From positions 1 to 51,238 of the forward strand of contig JAGKSW010000112.1 of the NCBI GenBank assembly GCA_018993265.1: a stretch of DNA of 51,238 bases, given 5' to 3'. Positions 25,520 to 34,372 of this stretch are shown in pieces (within the stretch, counting starts at the first letter, position 1; the number at the start of each line of letters is the position of its first letter). Below the pieces are notes generated by a model. It was given only the letters and a program-made list of their open reading frames with translations. It did no database searches and had not been told where the DNA came from. Position numbers and translations under genes: made by a program. Source of the DNA: Nostoc sp. TH1S01. GTDB taxonomy: Bacteria > Cyanobacteriota > Cyanobacteriia > Cyanobacteriales > Nostocaceae.

Positions 25520-26875
25520 TTACAACGGCAATTTCACACCTTGAATTGCATAATCTAATAATTCCATTGGGTGCATAACAGAAATATTTTTGCCTTGCAA
25601 TTCTAAATGCTTGGTAATTTGTAAACTACAACCAGGATTAGGAGAAGCAATTAAATTAGCACCAGTATTTAATAAATTCTCTACCTTTTGCTTACCTAAT
25701 TCTTCTGCAACTTCTGGTTGCAAGAGGTTATAAACCCCAGCACTACCACAACACAAAGCTGCGTCTAAAGGTTCTCGTAAAGTCACGCCAGGAATTTGGC
25801 GTAATAATTGACGTGGTTGCAAACTAATTTTTTGTCCATGCAATAAATGACAAGCATCTTGATAAACCACAGTTAAAGGTTGATCTGTAAGTGGTGATAG
25901 TTTAGCTGTTAAGCCAACAGTAGCTAAAAATTCTTGTGCGTCTTTGACTTTAGCTGCAAAATCCTCAGCCTTTTCTCGATACTCTGGATCATCAGCTAAA
26001 ATGTGTCCGTATTCTTTTAAAGTATGTCCACAACCGGCAGCGTTGATAATCACGAAATCGACATCAGTATCAGCGAAACTGTCAATCATTTGCCTTGCTA
26101 AAGCTTTGGCTTGTTCTGTTTGTCCTTGGTGTTCAGGAAGTGCAGCACAGCAACCTTGAGATTTGGGAATTACAACTTCACAACCGTTAGCTGTTAATAC
26201 TCGCACAGTCGCTTCATTCACAGGTGAGAAAAATAACCGTTGCACACATCCCAAAATCATTCCGACTCGATAGCGTTTTGTGCCTTTGGCGGAAATAATA
26301 TCTGGTAAATTATCTTGAAAAGATTTGACAGTAATTTGTGGCAGAATTGATTCCATTGCTGCCAACCGTGGCGATATTTTCTGGAGAATGCCAGTTGACT
26401 GTAATAGTTTAGAAAATCCCAACTTTTGATAAACAAATAATGGCACAAGTAAAATGCGTAAAATGTCTGGGTTGGGAAATAATGCAAATATCAATTGACG
26501 TATAAGCTTATCTGGTAAACTGCGAGAATAATTACGTTCAACTTGATGGCGTGTAGCGGAAATTAATTTGTCGTATTGTACGCCTGAAGGACAAGTTGAA
26601 ACACAAGCAAGACACCCTAAACAACTATCAAAATGTTCGACTGTAGCGGTATTAAGAGCAATATCACCTTCATTAATTGCATCCATGAGATAGATACGTC
26701 CTCTAGGGGAGTCCATCTCTTTACCAATGACTCGATAGCTAGGACAAGTTGAAAGACAAAATCCACAATGTACACAAGTATCAATTAATTTGGGGTCAGG
26801 TGGATGATTACTATCAAAGCCTGGTAAATTTTTTATACTAGCTGTATTGTTAACAGAATTTTCTGAAACTTGCAT
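25520..26875 (-). CDS. glcF: Glycolate dehydrogenase iron-sulfur subunit
   Basis: 451 residues. Two 4Fe-4S motifs lie at the N-terminus: CVHCGFCLSTCP (Cys34, 37, 40, 44) and CLGCLACVSTCP (Cys85, 88, 91, 95). Two cysteine-rich CCG-type domains follow, including GCVQRLFFSPVNEATVRVL with QGCCAALPEHQGQ, and DACHLLHGQK with AALCCGSAGVYN. GlcF passes electrons from glycolate oxidation into the membrane quinone pool and is part of cyanobacterial photorespiratory 2-phosphoglycolate salvage. It follows glcE and the GlcD-like gene on the same strand, separated by heptamer-repeat spacers. The length matches GlcF. Confidence 0.93.
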   Translation of the reverse strand: MQVSENSVNNTASIKNLPGFDSNHPPDPKLIDTCVHCGFCLSTCPSYRVIGKEMDSPRGRIYLMDAINEGDIALNTATVEHFDSCLGCLACVSTCPSGVQYDKLISATRHQVERNYSRSLPDKLIRQLIFALFPNPDILRILLVPLFVYQKLGFSKLLQSTGILQKISPRLAAMESILPQITVKSFQDNLPDIISAKGTKRYRVGMILGCVQRLFFSPVNEATVRVLTANGCEVVIPKSQGCCAALPEHQGQTEQAKALARQMIDSFADTDVDFVIINAAGCGHTLKEYGHILADDPEYREKAEDFAAKVKDAQEFLATVGLTAKLSPLTDQPLTVVYQDACHLLHGQKISLQPRQLLRQIPGVTLREPLDAALCCGSAGVYNLLQPEVAEELGKQKVENLLNTGANLIASPNPGCSLQITKHLELQGKNISVMHPMELLDYAIQGVKLPL

Positions 26876-26890
26876 ATTTCCTCTCTGAGT

Positions 26891-26985
26891 TGAAAGTGCT
26901 GAGTGCTGAGTGCTGAGTAAAAATCCTATTACTTAGTCAAGAGTGAAGAGTCCCTTTCTCATATAAATTGCTGAGTGCTGAGTCA
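26891..26985. repeat. GTGCTGA heptamer repeats between glcF and glcE
   Basis: Two runs of the GTGCTGA unit (about 26894-26919 and 26968-26984) separated by about 45 bases fill most of the 179-base gap between the two genes. Confidence 0.8.
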
Positions 26986-27054
26986 AAATACTAGTCACTC
27001 TTTTATGCTGGGCTATGAAATAAGTTTTATCGGGACTTTCTTGGTAGTAGTTAG

Positions 27055-28335
27055 CTAAATTCCACCTACAAATCGACCCGGACTTAAAATATTTTGGCTA
27101 TCAAACTGTGCTTTAATGCAGCGCATTAAGGGTAAAGCGTTACCTGTGTATCCCCAAACATCAATATTTTGCTTGACTGTTGCAGGTGCAGTTAAAATAG
27201 TTAAGAAACCTTGATGATTTTGAGTGCGATCGCGGATTTTTAAAACTTGATTTTGCTCCTCTAATTGTAGCCAACCCAAACCGCTACTAATATGAATTAA
27301 ACCAATTTTCACTTGATTTAAAATCTCCACAGCCGCACTTGGTAACACTCCTATTTTGCAAGTAATTGCCGACTCTGTGTGAGGAGATTTGATTTGGTTT
27401 TGCAATCTCTGCCATAGATTAGTATCATCGCTATCGGCATATATTGCCCCATTTAAACCCAACTTTGTGCCGACTTCCAAAAGGCGGTTTGATTGTTCTT
27501 TGACACTCTCACTAATACTTTGGAAACGGGCAATTAATCCTAATCCTTGTCCCAAACCTAAGTTAGATACAAGTTGTGCAGATAGTAAGTCAGCTTGGGT
27601 TGGTGTTAACGCCGAACCTCGCAAAGTAGAAGCAGCTTGAGATATGGCCTCTGCTGTACCAGTTAACACCACAGTACCCGCTACTTCTTGCATCGGATAC
27701 ACGCGAAAAGTGACTTGACTAATAATTCCTAATGTGCCGTAAGAACCAGTAAACAACTTCATCAAGTCGTAGCCAGCAACGTTTTTAACCACTCGTCCAC
27801 CAGCTTTGGCAATTTGTCCATCTGCACGTACAAAGGTAATACCAAGTAACTGGTCGCGGACACTTCCATAACGTTGTCGTAGAGAACCTGTATCACCAGT
27901 AGCTACAATACCACCAATAGTTGCCGCATCGGGTGCAGTCGAGTCAAGGGCGAGAAATTGGCGTGATTTTGCCAAAGTTGCTTGTAGATGGGCGAATTTC
28001 ATCCCAGCTTCGACTGTGACAGTTAAATCACCAACCGCATGTTCGATGAGTTGGTTAATTCGTTCTGTACTGACGACAATATCAATACCTTTGGCTAAAC
28101 CACCCCAATTAAGTTTACTACCACTCCCACAAGGCAGGACTCGCCATTGATTTTGATAGGCGGTGGCCATGACTTGAGATAATTGTGTTTGAGTGCGAGG
28201 ATAGACAATACAAGGAGAATTTACAGAAGTTGTCGCCTGTTGAATAGATTTTTGTTGACTGGCTGCGATATTTTCCCAAAGCACAATATTTTCTTCGCCA
28301 ACAATAGATGCAATATCGGTTGCAATACCTTTCAT
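27055..28335 (-). CDS. glcE: Glycolate dehydrogenase FAD-binding subunit GlcE
   Basis: 426 residues with an FAD-binding-4 fold: VYPRTQTQLSQVMATAYQNQ, LPCGSGSKLNWGG (FAD pyrophosphate loop), LDSTAPDAATIGGIVATGDTGS, and GRVVKNVAGYDLMKLFTGSYGTLGIISQ, which is the GlcE signature. The C-terminus SPGRFVGGI is the typical family ending. GlcE associates with GlcD and GlcF in glycolate oxidation. It lies between glcF and the GlcD-like gene in one transcription direction. ATG start. Confidence 0.9.
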   Translation of the reverse strand: MKGIATDIASIVGEENIVLWENIAASQQKSIQQATTSVNSPCIVYPRTQTQLSQVMATAYQNQWRVLPCGSGSKLNWGGLAKGIDIVVSTERINQLIEHAVGDLTVTVEAGMKFAHLQATLAKSRQFLALDSTAPDAATIGGIVATGDTGSLRQRYGSVRDQLLGITFVRADGQIAKAGGRVVKNVAGYDLMKLFTGSYGTLGIISQVTFRVYPMQEVAGTVVLTGTAEAISQAASTLRGSALTPTQADLLSAQLVSNLGLGQGLGLIARFQSISESVKEQSNRLLEVGTKLGLNGAIYADSDDTNLWQRLQNQIKSPHTESAITCKIGVLPSAAVEILNQVKIGLIHISSGLGWLQLEEQNQVLKIRDRTQNHQGFLTILTAPATVKQNIDVWGYTGNALPLMRCIKAQFDSQNILSPGRFVGGI

Positions 28336-28363
28336 TAGTTTATTTTCTCATCATAGATTTCAA

Positions 28364-28435
28364 CTCAGCACTCAGCACTCAGCACTCAGCACTTAGCACT
28401 CAGCACTTAGCACTCAGCACTCAGCACTCAGCACT
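28364..28435. repeat. Ten-unit CTCAGCA heptamer array overlapping a stop codon
   Basis: About ten 7-base units (CTCAGCA, with two CTTAGCA variants) run from the glcE upstream region into the last 22 bases of the GlcD-like gene, whose C-terminal residues VLSAEC and stop are read from it. Confidence 0.9.
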
Positions 28436-29757
28436 TTACTCTTACCAGGATTCATTAACCCATAAGGGTCAACCATTTCTTTAAATTTCAACTGTTCAGG
28501 GTCAATTACTTTTCTGCCACCGTCTTCAATAATATAGGTATGAGGATTGGCAATAAACACACCTTTAGCTTCGTGGTAGTGAATAATTTCATTCAGGCGT
28601 GCTTCGGTGGTGTAACGCACCAGTTGTAAAGCCGCAGGTATAACTCGGCCGTTGACGCGAATAAATTCTAAGTGCATCATCACTTCATCACCGAAATAAT
28701 GATAAAGCTCTTCTACTAGTTCTAAACCTTTGTCGGCGGGGAAGAGACTTTGCAAGTAAGTAATGGAAGTATCAACACTGCGGGCGTGTAAGGTGGTATG
28801 GTTCCAGGTAAATTCAGCTAAATTGAGGCCTTTACCTGCTTCTTGGGCTGGCTTTTGATAGGTAATTTGACCATTATATTGCTGTACCAAACCCGGTAAT
28901 AGTTCTAAACTGGGTTCTGCAACCATTAATAAGGCTGCATGAGTACCATCAGGAATATATTGATGTAAGGCGCTAAAGTATTCTGGTATGGGTGAGGCAA
29001 AGACAGAGATTAATTTTTTGATCATCCCATCGGCGTTACCTAATGACTGGCCAAACTTAGCGGCTGTCATGAAGTCGTTAAAAGTGACAATAACTTCTGC
29101 CCAAGGATAAGCAGTCCCTAAAGGAATTTCGACTTCGGTGATGATGCCGTTAATTCCCCAAGCATGGTTGACTTTCTGCACATCGTCACCACGCAGTTCG
29201 ATGACACGAGGTTCCTCTTCTAAAGTTACCACGCGCAAGGCCAAAAGATTGCCGCGATCGCCCAGTAACCCATACTGTATCGAACCAATACCACCACTCC
29301 CACCACCAACAAACCCCGCAATAGTGGCTGTGCGGTAGGTTGAAGGGGCCATCCGCATTTCCCAGCCACTTCCCTTTGCTTTTTTATCTAAGGCTGCCAA
29401 TTTCACCCCAGCTTGTACCCGCGCTACCCCTGGGTTTATCCAGAGAATTTCCTGCATCTTGGTCATGTCTAAAATTACGCCACCGTGCATCGGTACACAT
29501 TGCCCATAATTGCCGGTTCCCGCACCGCGCACAGTTACAGGTACGCGTAATTTGGCACAAGTAGCTGCTACTTTGATCACTTCTTCTTCATTGGCAGGAC
29601 GTACTACAATATCCCCGACTTTGCCTGCTAATTTGGGTACAAGCACAGGGCTAAAGGTGTGGTAATCCTGGGATAGTTTAGCTACTTGGTTGGGGTCGGT
29701 GATGGTTTCGATATCTGTAAAAGCAGCAGTGAGTGTTTCTAAATTGGTAGTTGCCAT
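28414..29757 (-). CDS. FAD-binding oxidase, GlcD-like
   Basis: 447 residues: FAD-binding-4 domain with VVRPANEEEVIKVAATCAKL, VTVRGAGTGNYGQCVPMHGG (FAD loop), TATIAGFVGGGSGGIGSIQYG and WGINGIITEVEIPLG, then a C-terminal oxidase domain ending in VDPYGLMNPGKS. It opens a likely operon with glcE and glcF, so it may be the catalytic glycolate-oxidising subunit. Its core differs from classical GlcD (about 490 residues, with a GLxYAPDPSSQ-type motif) and may be a distinct cyanobacterial form, so no symbol is given. The final residues come from the heptamer array and replace the native end. Confidence 0.82.
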   Translation of the reverse strand: MATTNLETLTAAFTDIETITDPNQVAKLSQDYHTFSPVLVPKLAGKVGDIVVRPANEEEVIKVAATCAKLRVPVTVRGAGTGNYGQCVPMHGGVILDMTKMQEILWINPGVARVQAGVKLAALDKKAKGSGWEMRMAPSTYRTATIAGFVGGGSGGIGSIQYGLLGDRGNLLALRVVTLEEEPRVIELRGDDVQKVNHAWGINGIITEVEIPLGTAYPWAEVIVTFNDFMTAAKFGQSLGNADGMIKKLISVFASPIPEYFSALHQYIPDGTHAALLMVAEPSLELLPGLVQQYNGQITYQKPAQEAGKGLNLAEFTWNHTTLHARSVDTSITYLQSLFPADKGLELVEELYHYFGDEVMMHLEFIRVNGRVIPAALQLVRYTTEARLNEIIHYHEAKGVFIANPHTYIIEDGGRKVIDPEQLKFKEMVDPYGLMNPGKSKVLSAEC

Positions 29758-29943
29758 AGTCTTTTATTAACGCAGAGTGGCGCGAAGGTTAACGCGGAGG
29801 TACGCTGAGAATTGATCTCTCCACTCCCCTAGTCGCTGCAATAATTTAGTTTCAATGTCATTTATTTAAAATAATTTTCCAAGGATATTCGCGTAAAATT
29901 TTCGGCATATTATGCGATTGTTTATATCCTTTGAAGGTTAATA

Positions 29944-30234
29944 CTAACGAGGTCGATTTTCTCGCCCGTGATAGACACGTAAAATAACAATATCATCCTC
30001 AAGAATAACGTAGTGAATTATAAAACCGTATTTACCAAAAGAAACTAAAAATTTTCGTAGTCCAGCTATTTCATCTACAATTGCACCTCGACGGGGATTC
30101 TGTTGTAAACTCTCGCTTGAAGAGACAATTGCTTGTACTGCGCGGGAAGCTGCATCAGGATTATTAAGTTTGATAAAATCATAATGACGATTTAAGTCAT
30201 CAATTGCACTTTCTGTCCAAACTATCTCGGACAT
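29944..30234 (-). CDS. RelE/ParE family toxin
   Basis: 96 residues. The ParE/RelE pattern is clear: IVWTESAIDDLNRHYDFIKL, PDAASRAVQAIVSSSESLQQ, NPRRGAIV and the C-terminal VILRVYHGRENR. The RVYHGRE ending is typical of ParE-like toxins. RelE members cleave mRNA at the ribosome and ParE members poison gyrase; which applies cannot be told. The ATG lies inside the 3' end of the upstream partner gene with a 13-base overlap, which indicates translational coupling. Confidence 0.88.
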   Translation of the reverse strand: MSEIVWTESAIDDLNRHYDFIKLNNPDAASRAVQAIVSSSESLQQNPRRGAIVDEIAGLRKFLVSFGKYGFIIHYVILEDDIVILRVYHGRENRPR

Positions 30235-30569
30235 TGACGTTCTTCCTCAGTTCCTAAACTGTCTGCCCACTCGCGCACACGGCTATGCGCCACTCCTGAA
30301 CCTGTGCGGCGGTAAGTTTCGAGGGCAGATAGACTCTTTTGAAGCATTTGGGCTTCAGTAACAGGTTGAAAATTTAATGCTGTGTCTATTTCACCTACCT
30401 CAAATGATTCTTGTGGCATTTGAGTAGCTTGATTTACCAGTAACTGCTCAAAATCTGCTAAATCTCCAGATGAACTAGTCAGCCAGGTTAATAGGAGAGT
30501 CTTTACCTGTTCTCCTGGTAATGTTTCAAGATGTTCTAAAATTTGCTGTCTAAGGTTGCTTGCTGTCAT
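30222..30569 (-). CDS. Probable antitoxin partner of the RelE/ParE toxin
   Basis: 115 residues with no DNA-binding motif that can be named. N-terminal residues 1-32 (LRQQILEHLETLPGEQVKTL) look helical. The C-terminus (YRRTGSGVAHSRVREWADSLGTEEE) has the GVxHxxVxxWxxSxGTE pattern seen at the end of several cyanobacterial antitoxin-like proteins and would wrap the toxin. The 13-base overlap with the toxin gene and its upstream order support the pairing. It is longer than a usual RelB/ParD protein (70-90 residues). Confidence 0.65.
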   Translation of the reverse strand: MTASNLRQQILEHLETLPGEQVKTLLLTWLTSSSGDLADFEQLLVNQATQMPQESFEVGEIDTALNFQPVTEAQMLQKSLSALETYRRTGSGVAHSRVREWADSLGTEEERQCPR

Positions 30570-30844
30570 AAGCTTTTAAGTTTTGTAATAGCTCTACTAT
30601 TAAATACGATATTTCTGATTTAACTCTGATCTAATGTTAGCTAAAATAAGAGAATCAGTGAGGTACAAGTAAGAGTAATTAGCCGCCGATAGACGCGGAT
30701 GTAGACGCTTAAGCGGCTTGCCGCAGGCTACGCAGATGAGTTTGTACATTAGCAGACTAGGAGAAGCGATCGCAATTCTCAAGGCTTATAAATATCTCTC
30801 TCCCTTGTCTTTGTTTCATATTTAAATTCAGACTACTGTATATA

Positions 30845-31660
30845 CTAATTTTCATATTTCACGGCGCTTTCATGCCATTTACTTAATATAAAATCTGATA
30901 GATAACTGAGGCTGACAAATATTAATACACCCAAGCCAGTGGTGAGGAATAAGGCGGCAAACATACGCGGAATTTGCAGGTTATAGCTAGAAATCAGAAT
31001 ACGGTAGGCGATGCCGGATTTTGCCCCACCAGTCCCGGCGACAAATTCTGCAACGACAGCACCTATTAAGGCTAAACCACCGCTAATTTTTAACCCGCCT
31101 AGAAAATAAGGCATGGCACTAGGTAAACGCAGATACCAAAGGGTTTGCCAGCGTGAAGCTTTGTAGAGTTGAAAGAGGTTGAGTAAGTTGCGGTCAACGC
31201 TGTTGAGTCCGAGGGTGGTGTTAGAGACGATGGGGAAAAAGGCGACTATCCAGGCACAGACTACAAGGGCGGCGAAGGTGTTGTTTTTGAACCAGAGGAT
31301 GATCAGGGGTGCGATCGCTACAATCGGCGTTGTCTGTAAAATAACTGCATAGGGAAATAAACTTTTTTCTATCCACTTACTTTGCGTAAACAAAATCGCA
31401 ATTAATAAGCCAGAAACGACAGCAGCAATAAAAGCCACGACCGTAATTTGTAACGTAATTAATAACGAAGAAAATAACTCGTTCCAGTCGTTAATTAAAG
31501 TTTTAAATACTACTAAAGGCCCAGGCAAAATATAAGGTGGTAAGTTAGTGAACCGCACCAAAATATCCCATAGCAGTAACACGACCAAACCAACGACAAC
31601 AGGTGCTAAAGCCTCAGCAGAAATCAATTTAGTTTGAGTCTTTCTATCAAAAATCTTCAT
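30845..31660 (-). CDS. ABC transporter permease (SsuC/ThiX-like)
   Basis: 271 residues with about six membrane helices (for example VVVGLVVLLLWDILV) and the binding-protein-dependent permease loop, here AFFPIVSNTTLGLNSVDRNLLNLFQLYKAS followed by LPSAMPYFLGGLKIS, which contacts the ATPase. It belongs to the nitrate/taurine/THI5 importer group. It is the last gene of the TPR, binding protein, ATPase and permease row, with a 102-base gap after the ATPase that contains AATGACA repeats. The substrate is inferred from neighbours to be a pyrimidine or related compound. Confidence 0.9.
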   Translation of the reverse strand: MKIFDRKTQTKLISAEALAPVVVGLVVLLLWDILVRFTNLPPYILPGPLVVFKTLINDWNELFSSLLITLQITVVAFIAAVVSGLLIAILFTQSKWIEKSLFPYAVILQTTPIVAIAPLIILWFKNNTFAALVVCAWIVAFFPIVSNTTLGLNSVDRNLLNLFQLYKASRWQTLWYLRLPSAMPYFLGGLKISGGLALIGAVVAEFVAGTGGAKSGIAYRILISSYNLQIPRMFAALFLTTGLGVLIFVSLSYLSDFILSKWHESAVKYEN

Positions 31661-31762
31661 CGGTAATTATGTAAGTCAAGGGAATAAGCAAAACTAGGTT
31701 ATGAAACATAAACATGTCTAAAAACCTTACCAATGACAAATGACACAGGACAAATGACTACC

Positions 31763-32515
31763 TTAATTTATAGTTTCCGCTAAACAACGGGCAACCTTGC
31801 GGCAATATTCGTTATATATTGGCGATGTCCGAAACTCCTCATCACGGGGATAAGGCACATCAATTTCGATATCTGCTACAACCCGCCCAGGATTTATCCC
31901 CATAACTAAGACTCGATTAGATAAATACACTGCTTCGTAAATATTATGAGTTACAAATACCACAGTCCAGTGATATTGTTGCCACAAATCTAATAAATCG
32001 CTGTTCAGCCGACTACGCGTAATTTCATCTAATGCCCCAAAAGGTTCATCCATTAATAAAATGTTGGGTTGAGTAACTAACGCCCTGGCAATGGAGACGC
32101 GCATTTTCATCCCCCCAGATAATTGCCGGGGATAACTATCTGCAAAATTTGTGAGTCCGACTAATGCTAAGGCTTGCTGGACTAAATTTTGGGCATCTTG
32201 CTTAGGTACTCCCGCCAATTTTAGCGGTAGACGGACATTCTCTCTCACCGTTGCCCAGGGCATCAGGGCGGCATCTTGAAAGACAAACGCTAATTTTCGG
32301 GCTGTTTGAGGTATGCCCCAATTGATGTTACCGGAACTGACTTTACCTAATCCGGCTATTAATCGCAATACTGTACTTTTACCGCATCCCGAAGCACCTA
32401 CTAAGCTGATAAATTGCGCTTCGGGAATCTCTAAGTTTAGGTCTTGCAGGGCAATAGTGCCGTTAGTATAGACCTTGCTAATTTGATTGAGTATAATCGC
32501 CGGATTGTTAATCAT
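31763..32515 (-). CDS. ABC transporter ATP-binding protein (SsuB/ThiZ-like)
   Basis: 250 residues with all ABC ATPase motifs: Walker A GASGCGKST (40-48), Q-loop in LAFVFQDAALMPW, signature LSGGMKMRVSIARAL, Walker B ILLMDEPFGALDE and the switch His in VFVTHNIYEA. The type is that of nitrate/sulfonate/taurine/THI5 importers. Its start codon overlaps the end of the binding-protein gene by 4 bases, so the two are co-translated. It drives import through the adjacent permease. Confidence 0.93.
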   Translation of the reverse strand: MINNPAIILNQISKVYTNGTIALQDLNLEIPEAQFISLVGASGCGKSTVLRLIAGLGKVSSGNINWGIPQTARKLAFVFQDAALMPWATVRENVRLPLKLAGVPKQDAQNLVQQALALVGLTNFADSYPRQLSGGMKMRVSIARALVTQPNILLMDEPFGALDEITRSRLNSDLLDLWQQYHWTVVFVTHNIYEAVYLSNRVLVMGINPGRVVADIEIDVPYPRDEEFRTSPIYNEYCRKVARCLAETIN

Positions 32516-33579
32516 GCAGACTTGTAATAGTCTATGCCTTTATTGACGAATTGCAAGGTAAAGGCATCTTTGTAGTTAACATTGGATTTGTAAACCCCAG
32601 CTGTTACCATGCTATCGTAGAGTGCCTTCCAGCGTTCCTCACTCATTGACCCAATACCTTGTTTTTCGGCATTACCAGAAGTAATAATCCCATATTCTTT
32701 GAGTTTTTGAATGCCGTAAGCTAGTTGGTCATCGGTCATTTCGGGGTTATCTTTTTTGATGAGTTGATTTGCTGGTTGGGGATTTTCCAGGTAGCTATAC
32801 CAACCTTTAATAGAAGCGTCAACAAATCGCTGGACTAAATCGGGATTTTTTTCTACTAGTTCTTTTTTGGTTTCAATAGTTGTGGCGTAGGTAGAGTAAC
32901 CGTAATCTGCTAGTAAAAAGACTGTTGGTTTAAACCCGCCTTGTTTTTCAATGGCGTAAGGTTCTGAGGTGATGTAACCTTGCTGTGCTGAGGTTTTATC
33001 TACCAGGAAGGGGGCGGGGTTAAAGTTATAGGGGCGTTTTTGGTTGTCGGTAAAACCATACTTAACTTTGAGAACTGGCCAATATGTGACGTTTGCTGCT
33101 GCTGAGATATAAATTGGTTTGCCTTTGAGGTCGGCAAGGGTTTGAATTGCTGGGTTGGGATGGGCTATCAGACATTGCGGGTCTTTTTGGAAGATGGCCG
33201 CGACGGTAATTTTGGGGATTCCTTGGGCAATGGCGTTAATGGCATCAATGCCATACCCCATAAAAAAGTCAACTGTACCCCCTAGTAACAACTGAGTGCC
33301 GCTTGGTACTTGTGGGCCACCCATTCTAATGGTGACATCTAGACCGTGCTTTTGATAAATACCAGTGGCGATCGCTTGGTAAAATCCGCCATGTTCTGCT
33401 TGTGCGTACCAGTTTGTCCCAAAGCTGACTTTATCTAACTGTGAACTTGAATTTGCTGGTTGGTTACTGTTGGTACAAGCAGCAAGCAAGCTGCTACCCA
33501 TACAGATGGAACCATACTGAATAAACTGGCGGCGACTAAAGCGATGAATCACTGTTGTTGCGGGTGGTAACGGATTCAT
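32512..33579 (-). CDS. NMT1/THI5-like ABC substrate-binding lipoprotein
   Basis: 355 residues. The N-terminus has a twin-arginine motif (SRRQFI, Arg16-Arg17) followed by a lipobox LLAAC (Cys35), suggesting Tat export and lipid anchoring. The mature domain fits NMT1/THI5: VSFGTNWYAQAEHGGFYQAI, GIYQKHGLDVTIRMGGPQVP, LLGGTVDFFMGYGIDAIN and LADLKGKPIYIS. Such proteins bind pyrimidine precursors, riboflavin-type or related ligands. Next to URC1/URC4/upp, a uracil- or pyrimidine-type ligand is plausible, but this is inferred from position only. It follows the TPR gene by 30 bases. Confidence 0.9.
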   Translation of the reverse strand: MNPLPPATTVIHRFSRRQFIQYGSICMGSSLLAACTNSNQPANSSSQLDKVSFGTNWYAQAEHGGFYQAIATGIYQKHGLDVTIRMGGPQVPSGTQLLLGGTVDFFMGYGIDAINAIAQGIPKITVAAIFQKDPQCLIAHPNPAIQTLADLKGKPIYISAAANVTYWPVLKVKYGFTDNQKRPYNFNPAPFLVDKTSAQQGYITSEPYAIEKQGGFKPTVFLLADYGYSTYATTIETKKELVEKNPDLVQRFVDASIKGWYSYLENPQPANQLIKKDNPEMTDDQLAYGIQKLKEYGIITSGNAEKQGIGSMSEERWKALYDSMVTAGVYKSNVNYKDAFTLQFVNKGIDYYKSA

Positions 33580-33609
33580 AAAACCAAAGAATGTAATCAG
33601 ACCGATTTT

Positions 33610-34080
33610 TTAACTGAGTCTGAGTGTACATTCTAAAATCAGTTTTTGATTTACTAAAGAATAAGGTTGAATTGCTAAAGCACGTTTAAAGGCTTTTATT
33701 GCATCAACATACTGACCAATGGCGGCATAACATAAGCCCATACCATGTAGTGCGCCAAAATGCACCGGATTAATTTGAATCACCATCTGACAGTCTGCCA
33801 GAGATTCTTTATATTTACCGGCACTGTAGTACAAAAAAGCGCGACGATTCCAGGCTTCGGCAAAATCAGGCTGTTCTTGAATCAGTTTAGTTAACAGTGA
33901 TTCTGCTTCCGTAGTTTTACCTGCATCTAGCAGTTTTTGACTTTGGTCGATTTTTTCCAGACCATGAATTCCCTTTTGCTGAAACCAGATCCGCCACAGT
34001 TTCTTAGTCGCTTTTTCCCGGACAGAAGCGTTAGGGTTCTTCAAATCTTCAAGTAAGGAATTAATAGATAAAGAATCCAT
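33610..34080 (-). CDS. TPR-repeat protein
   Basis: 156 residues. Residues 1-50 are helical (SINSLLEDLKNPNASVREKATKKL, HEAT-like). From about 45 there are three tetratricopeptide repeats: QKLLDAGKTTEAESLLTKLI, AEAWNRRAFLYYSAGKYKES and ALHGMGLCYAAIGQYVDAIK, with the usual W, G/Y, A and P positions. It should be a cytoplasmic scaffold with no catalytic motif. It begins the ABC importer row and is transcribed away from URC1, so it may share control with that system. ATG start. Confidence 0.85.
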   Translation of the reverse strand: MDSLSINSLLEDLKNPNASVREKATKKLWRIWFQQKGIHGLEKIDQSQKLLDAGKTTEAESLLTKLIQEQPDFAEAWNRRAFLYYSAGKYKESLADCQMVIQINPVHFGALHGMGLCYAAIGQYVDAIKAFKRALAIQPYSLVNQKLILECTLRLS

Positions 34081-34319
34081 GAATTTGAGAGATTTCGAGA
34101 TTAGTGTTTTTACCTTATTAATAACTTTCGCACAAAATTATCCTCTCAGTGACATTTAATGCCATCTTTAAATTTCTTCCCTATTACTATGAATAAATAG
34201 CGAATTTTGTGTTAGTAATTGTATTAACCAATACTGACAAATACGAAACTCTACATAATAGAGTTGTAAACAATTAGTCATTAAGAAATCGCATATTAAA
34301 AACAGAAAACTTACTACAG

Positions 34320-34334
34320 GTAGTTGACAACTAC
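34320..34334 (+). promoter_or_regulatory. Candidate operator upstream of URC1
   Basis: GTAGTTGACAACTAC is a perfect 15-base palindrome 38 bases before the URC1 start, in the 292-base divergent spacer shared with the TPR-ABC row. It overlaps a TTGACA hexamer that resembles a -35 box, so bound protein could block transcription. A looser relative (GAGTTGTAAACAATT) lies at about 34261. No regulator gene is adjacent. Confidence 0.35.
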
Positions 34335-34372
34335 TTAGTGACTAATAATTCATAAAAACATTACATAAACTC

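Noticed and set aside
28364-28435. Heptamer array as a CRISPR array
   Set aside because: The units are 7 bases, directly tandem and without spacers; no cas genes are in the window.
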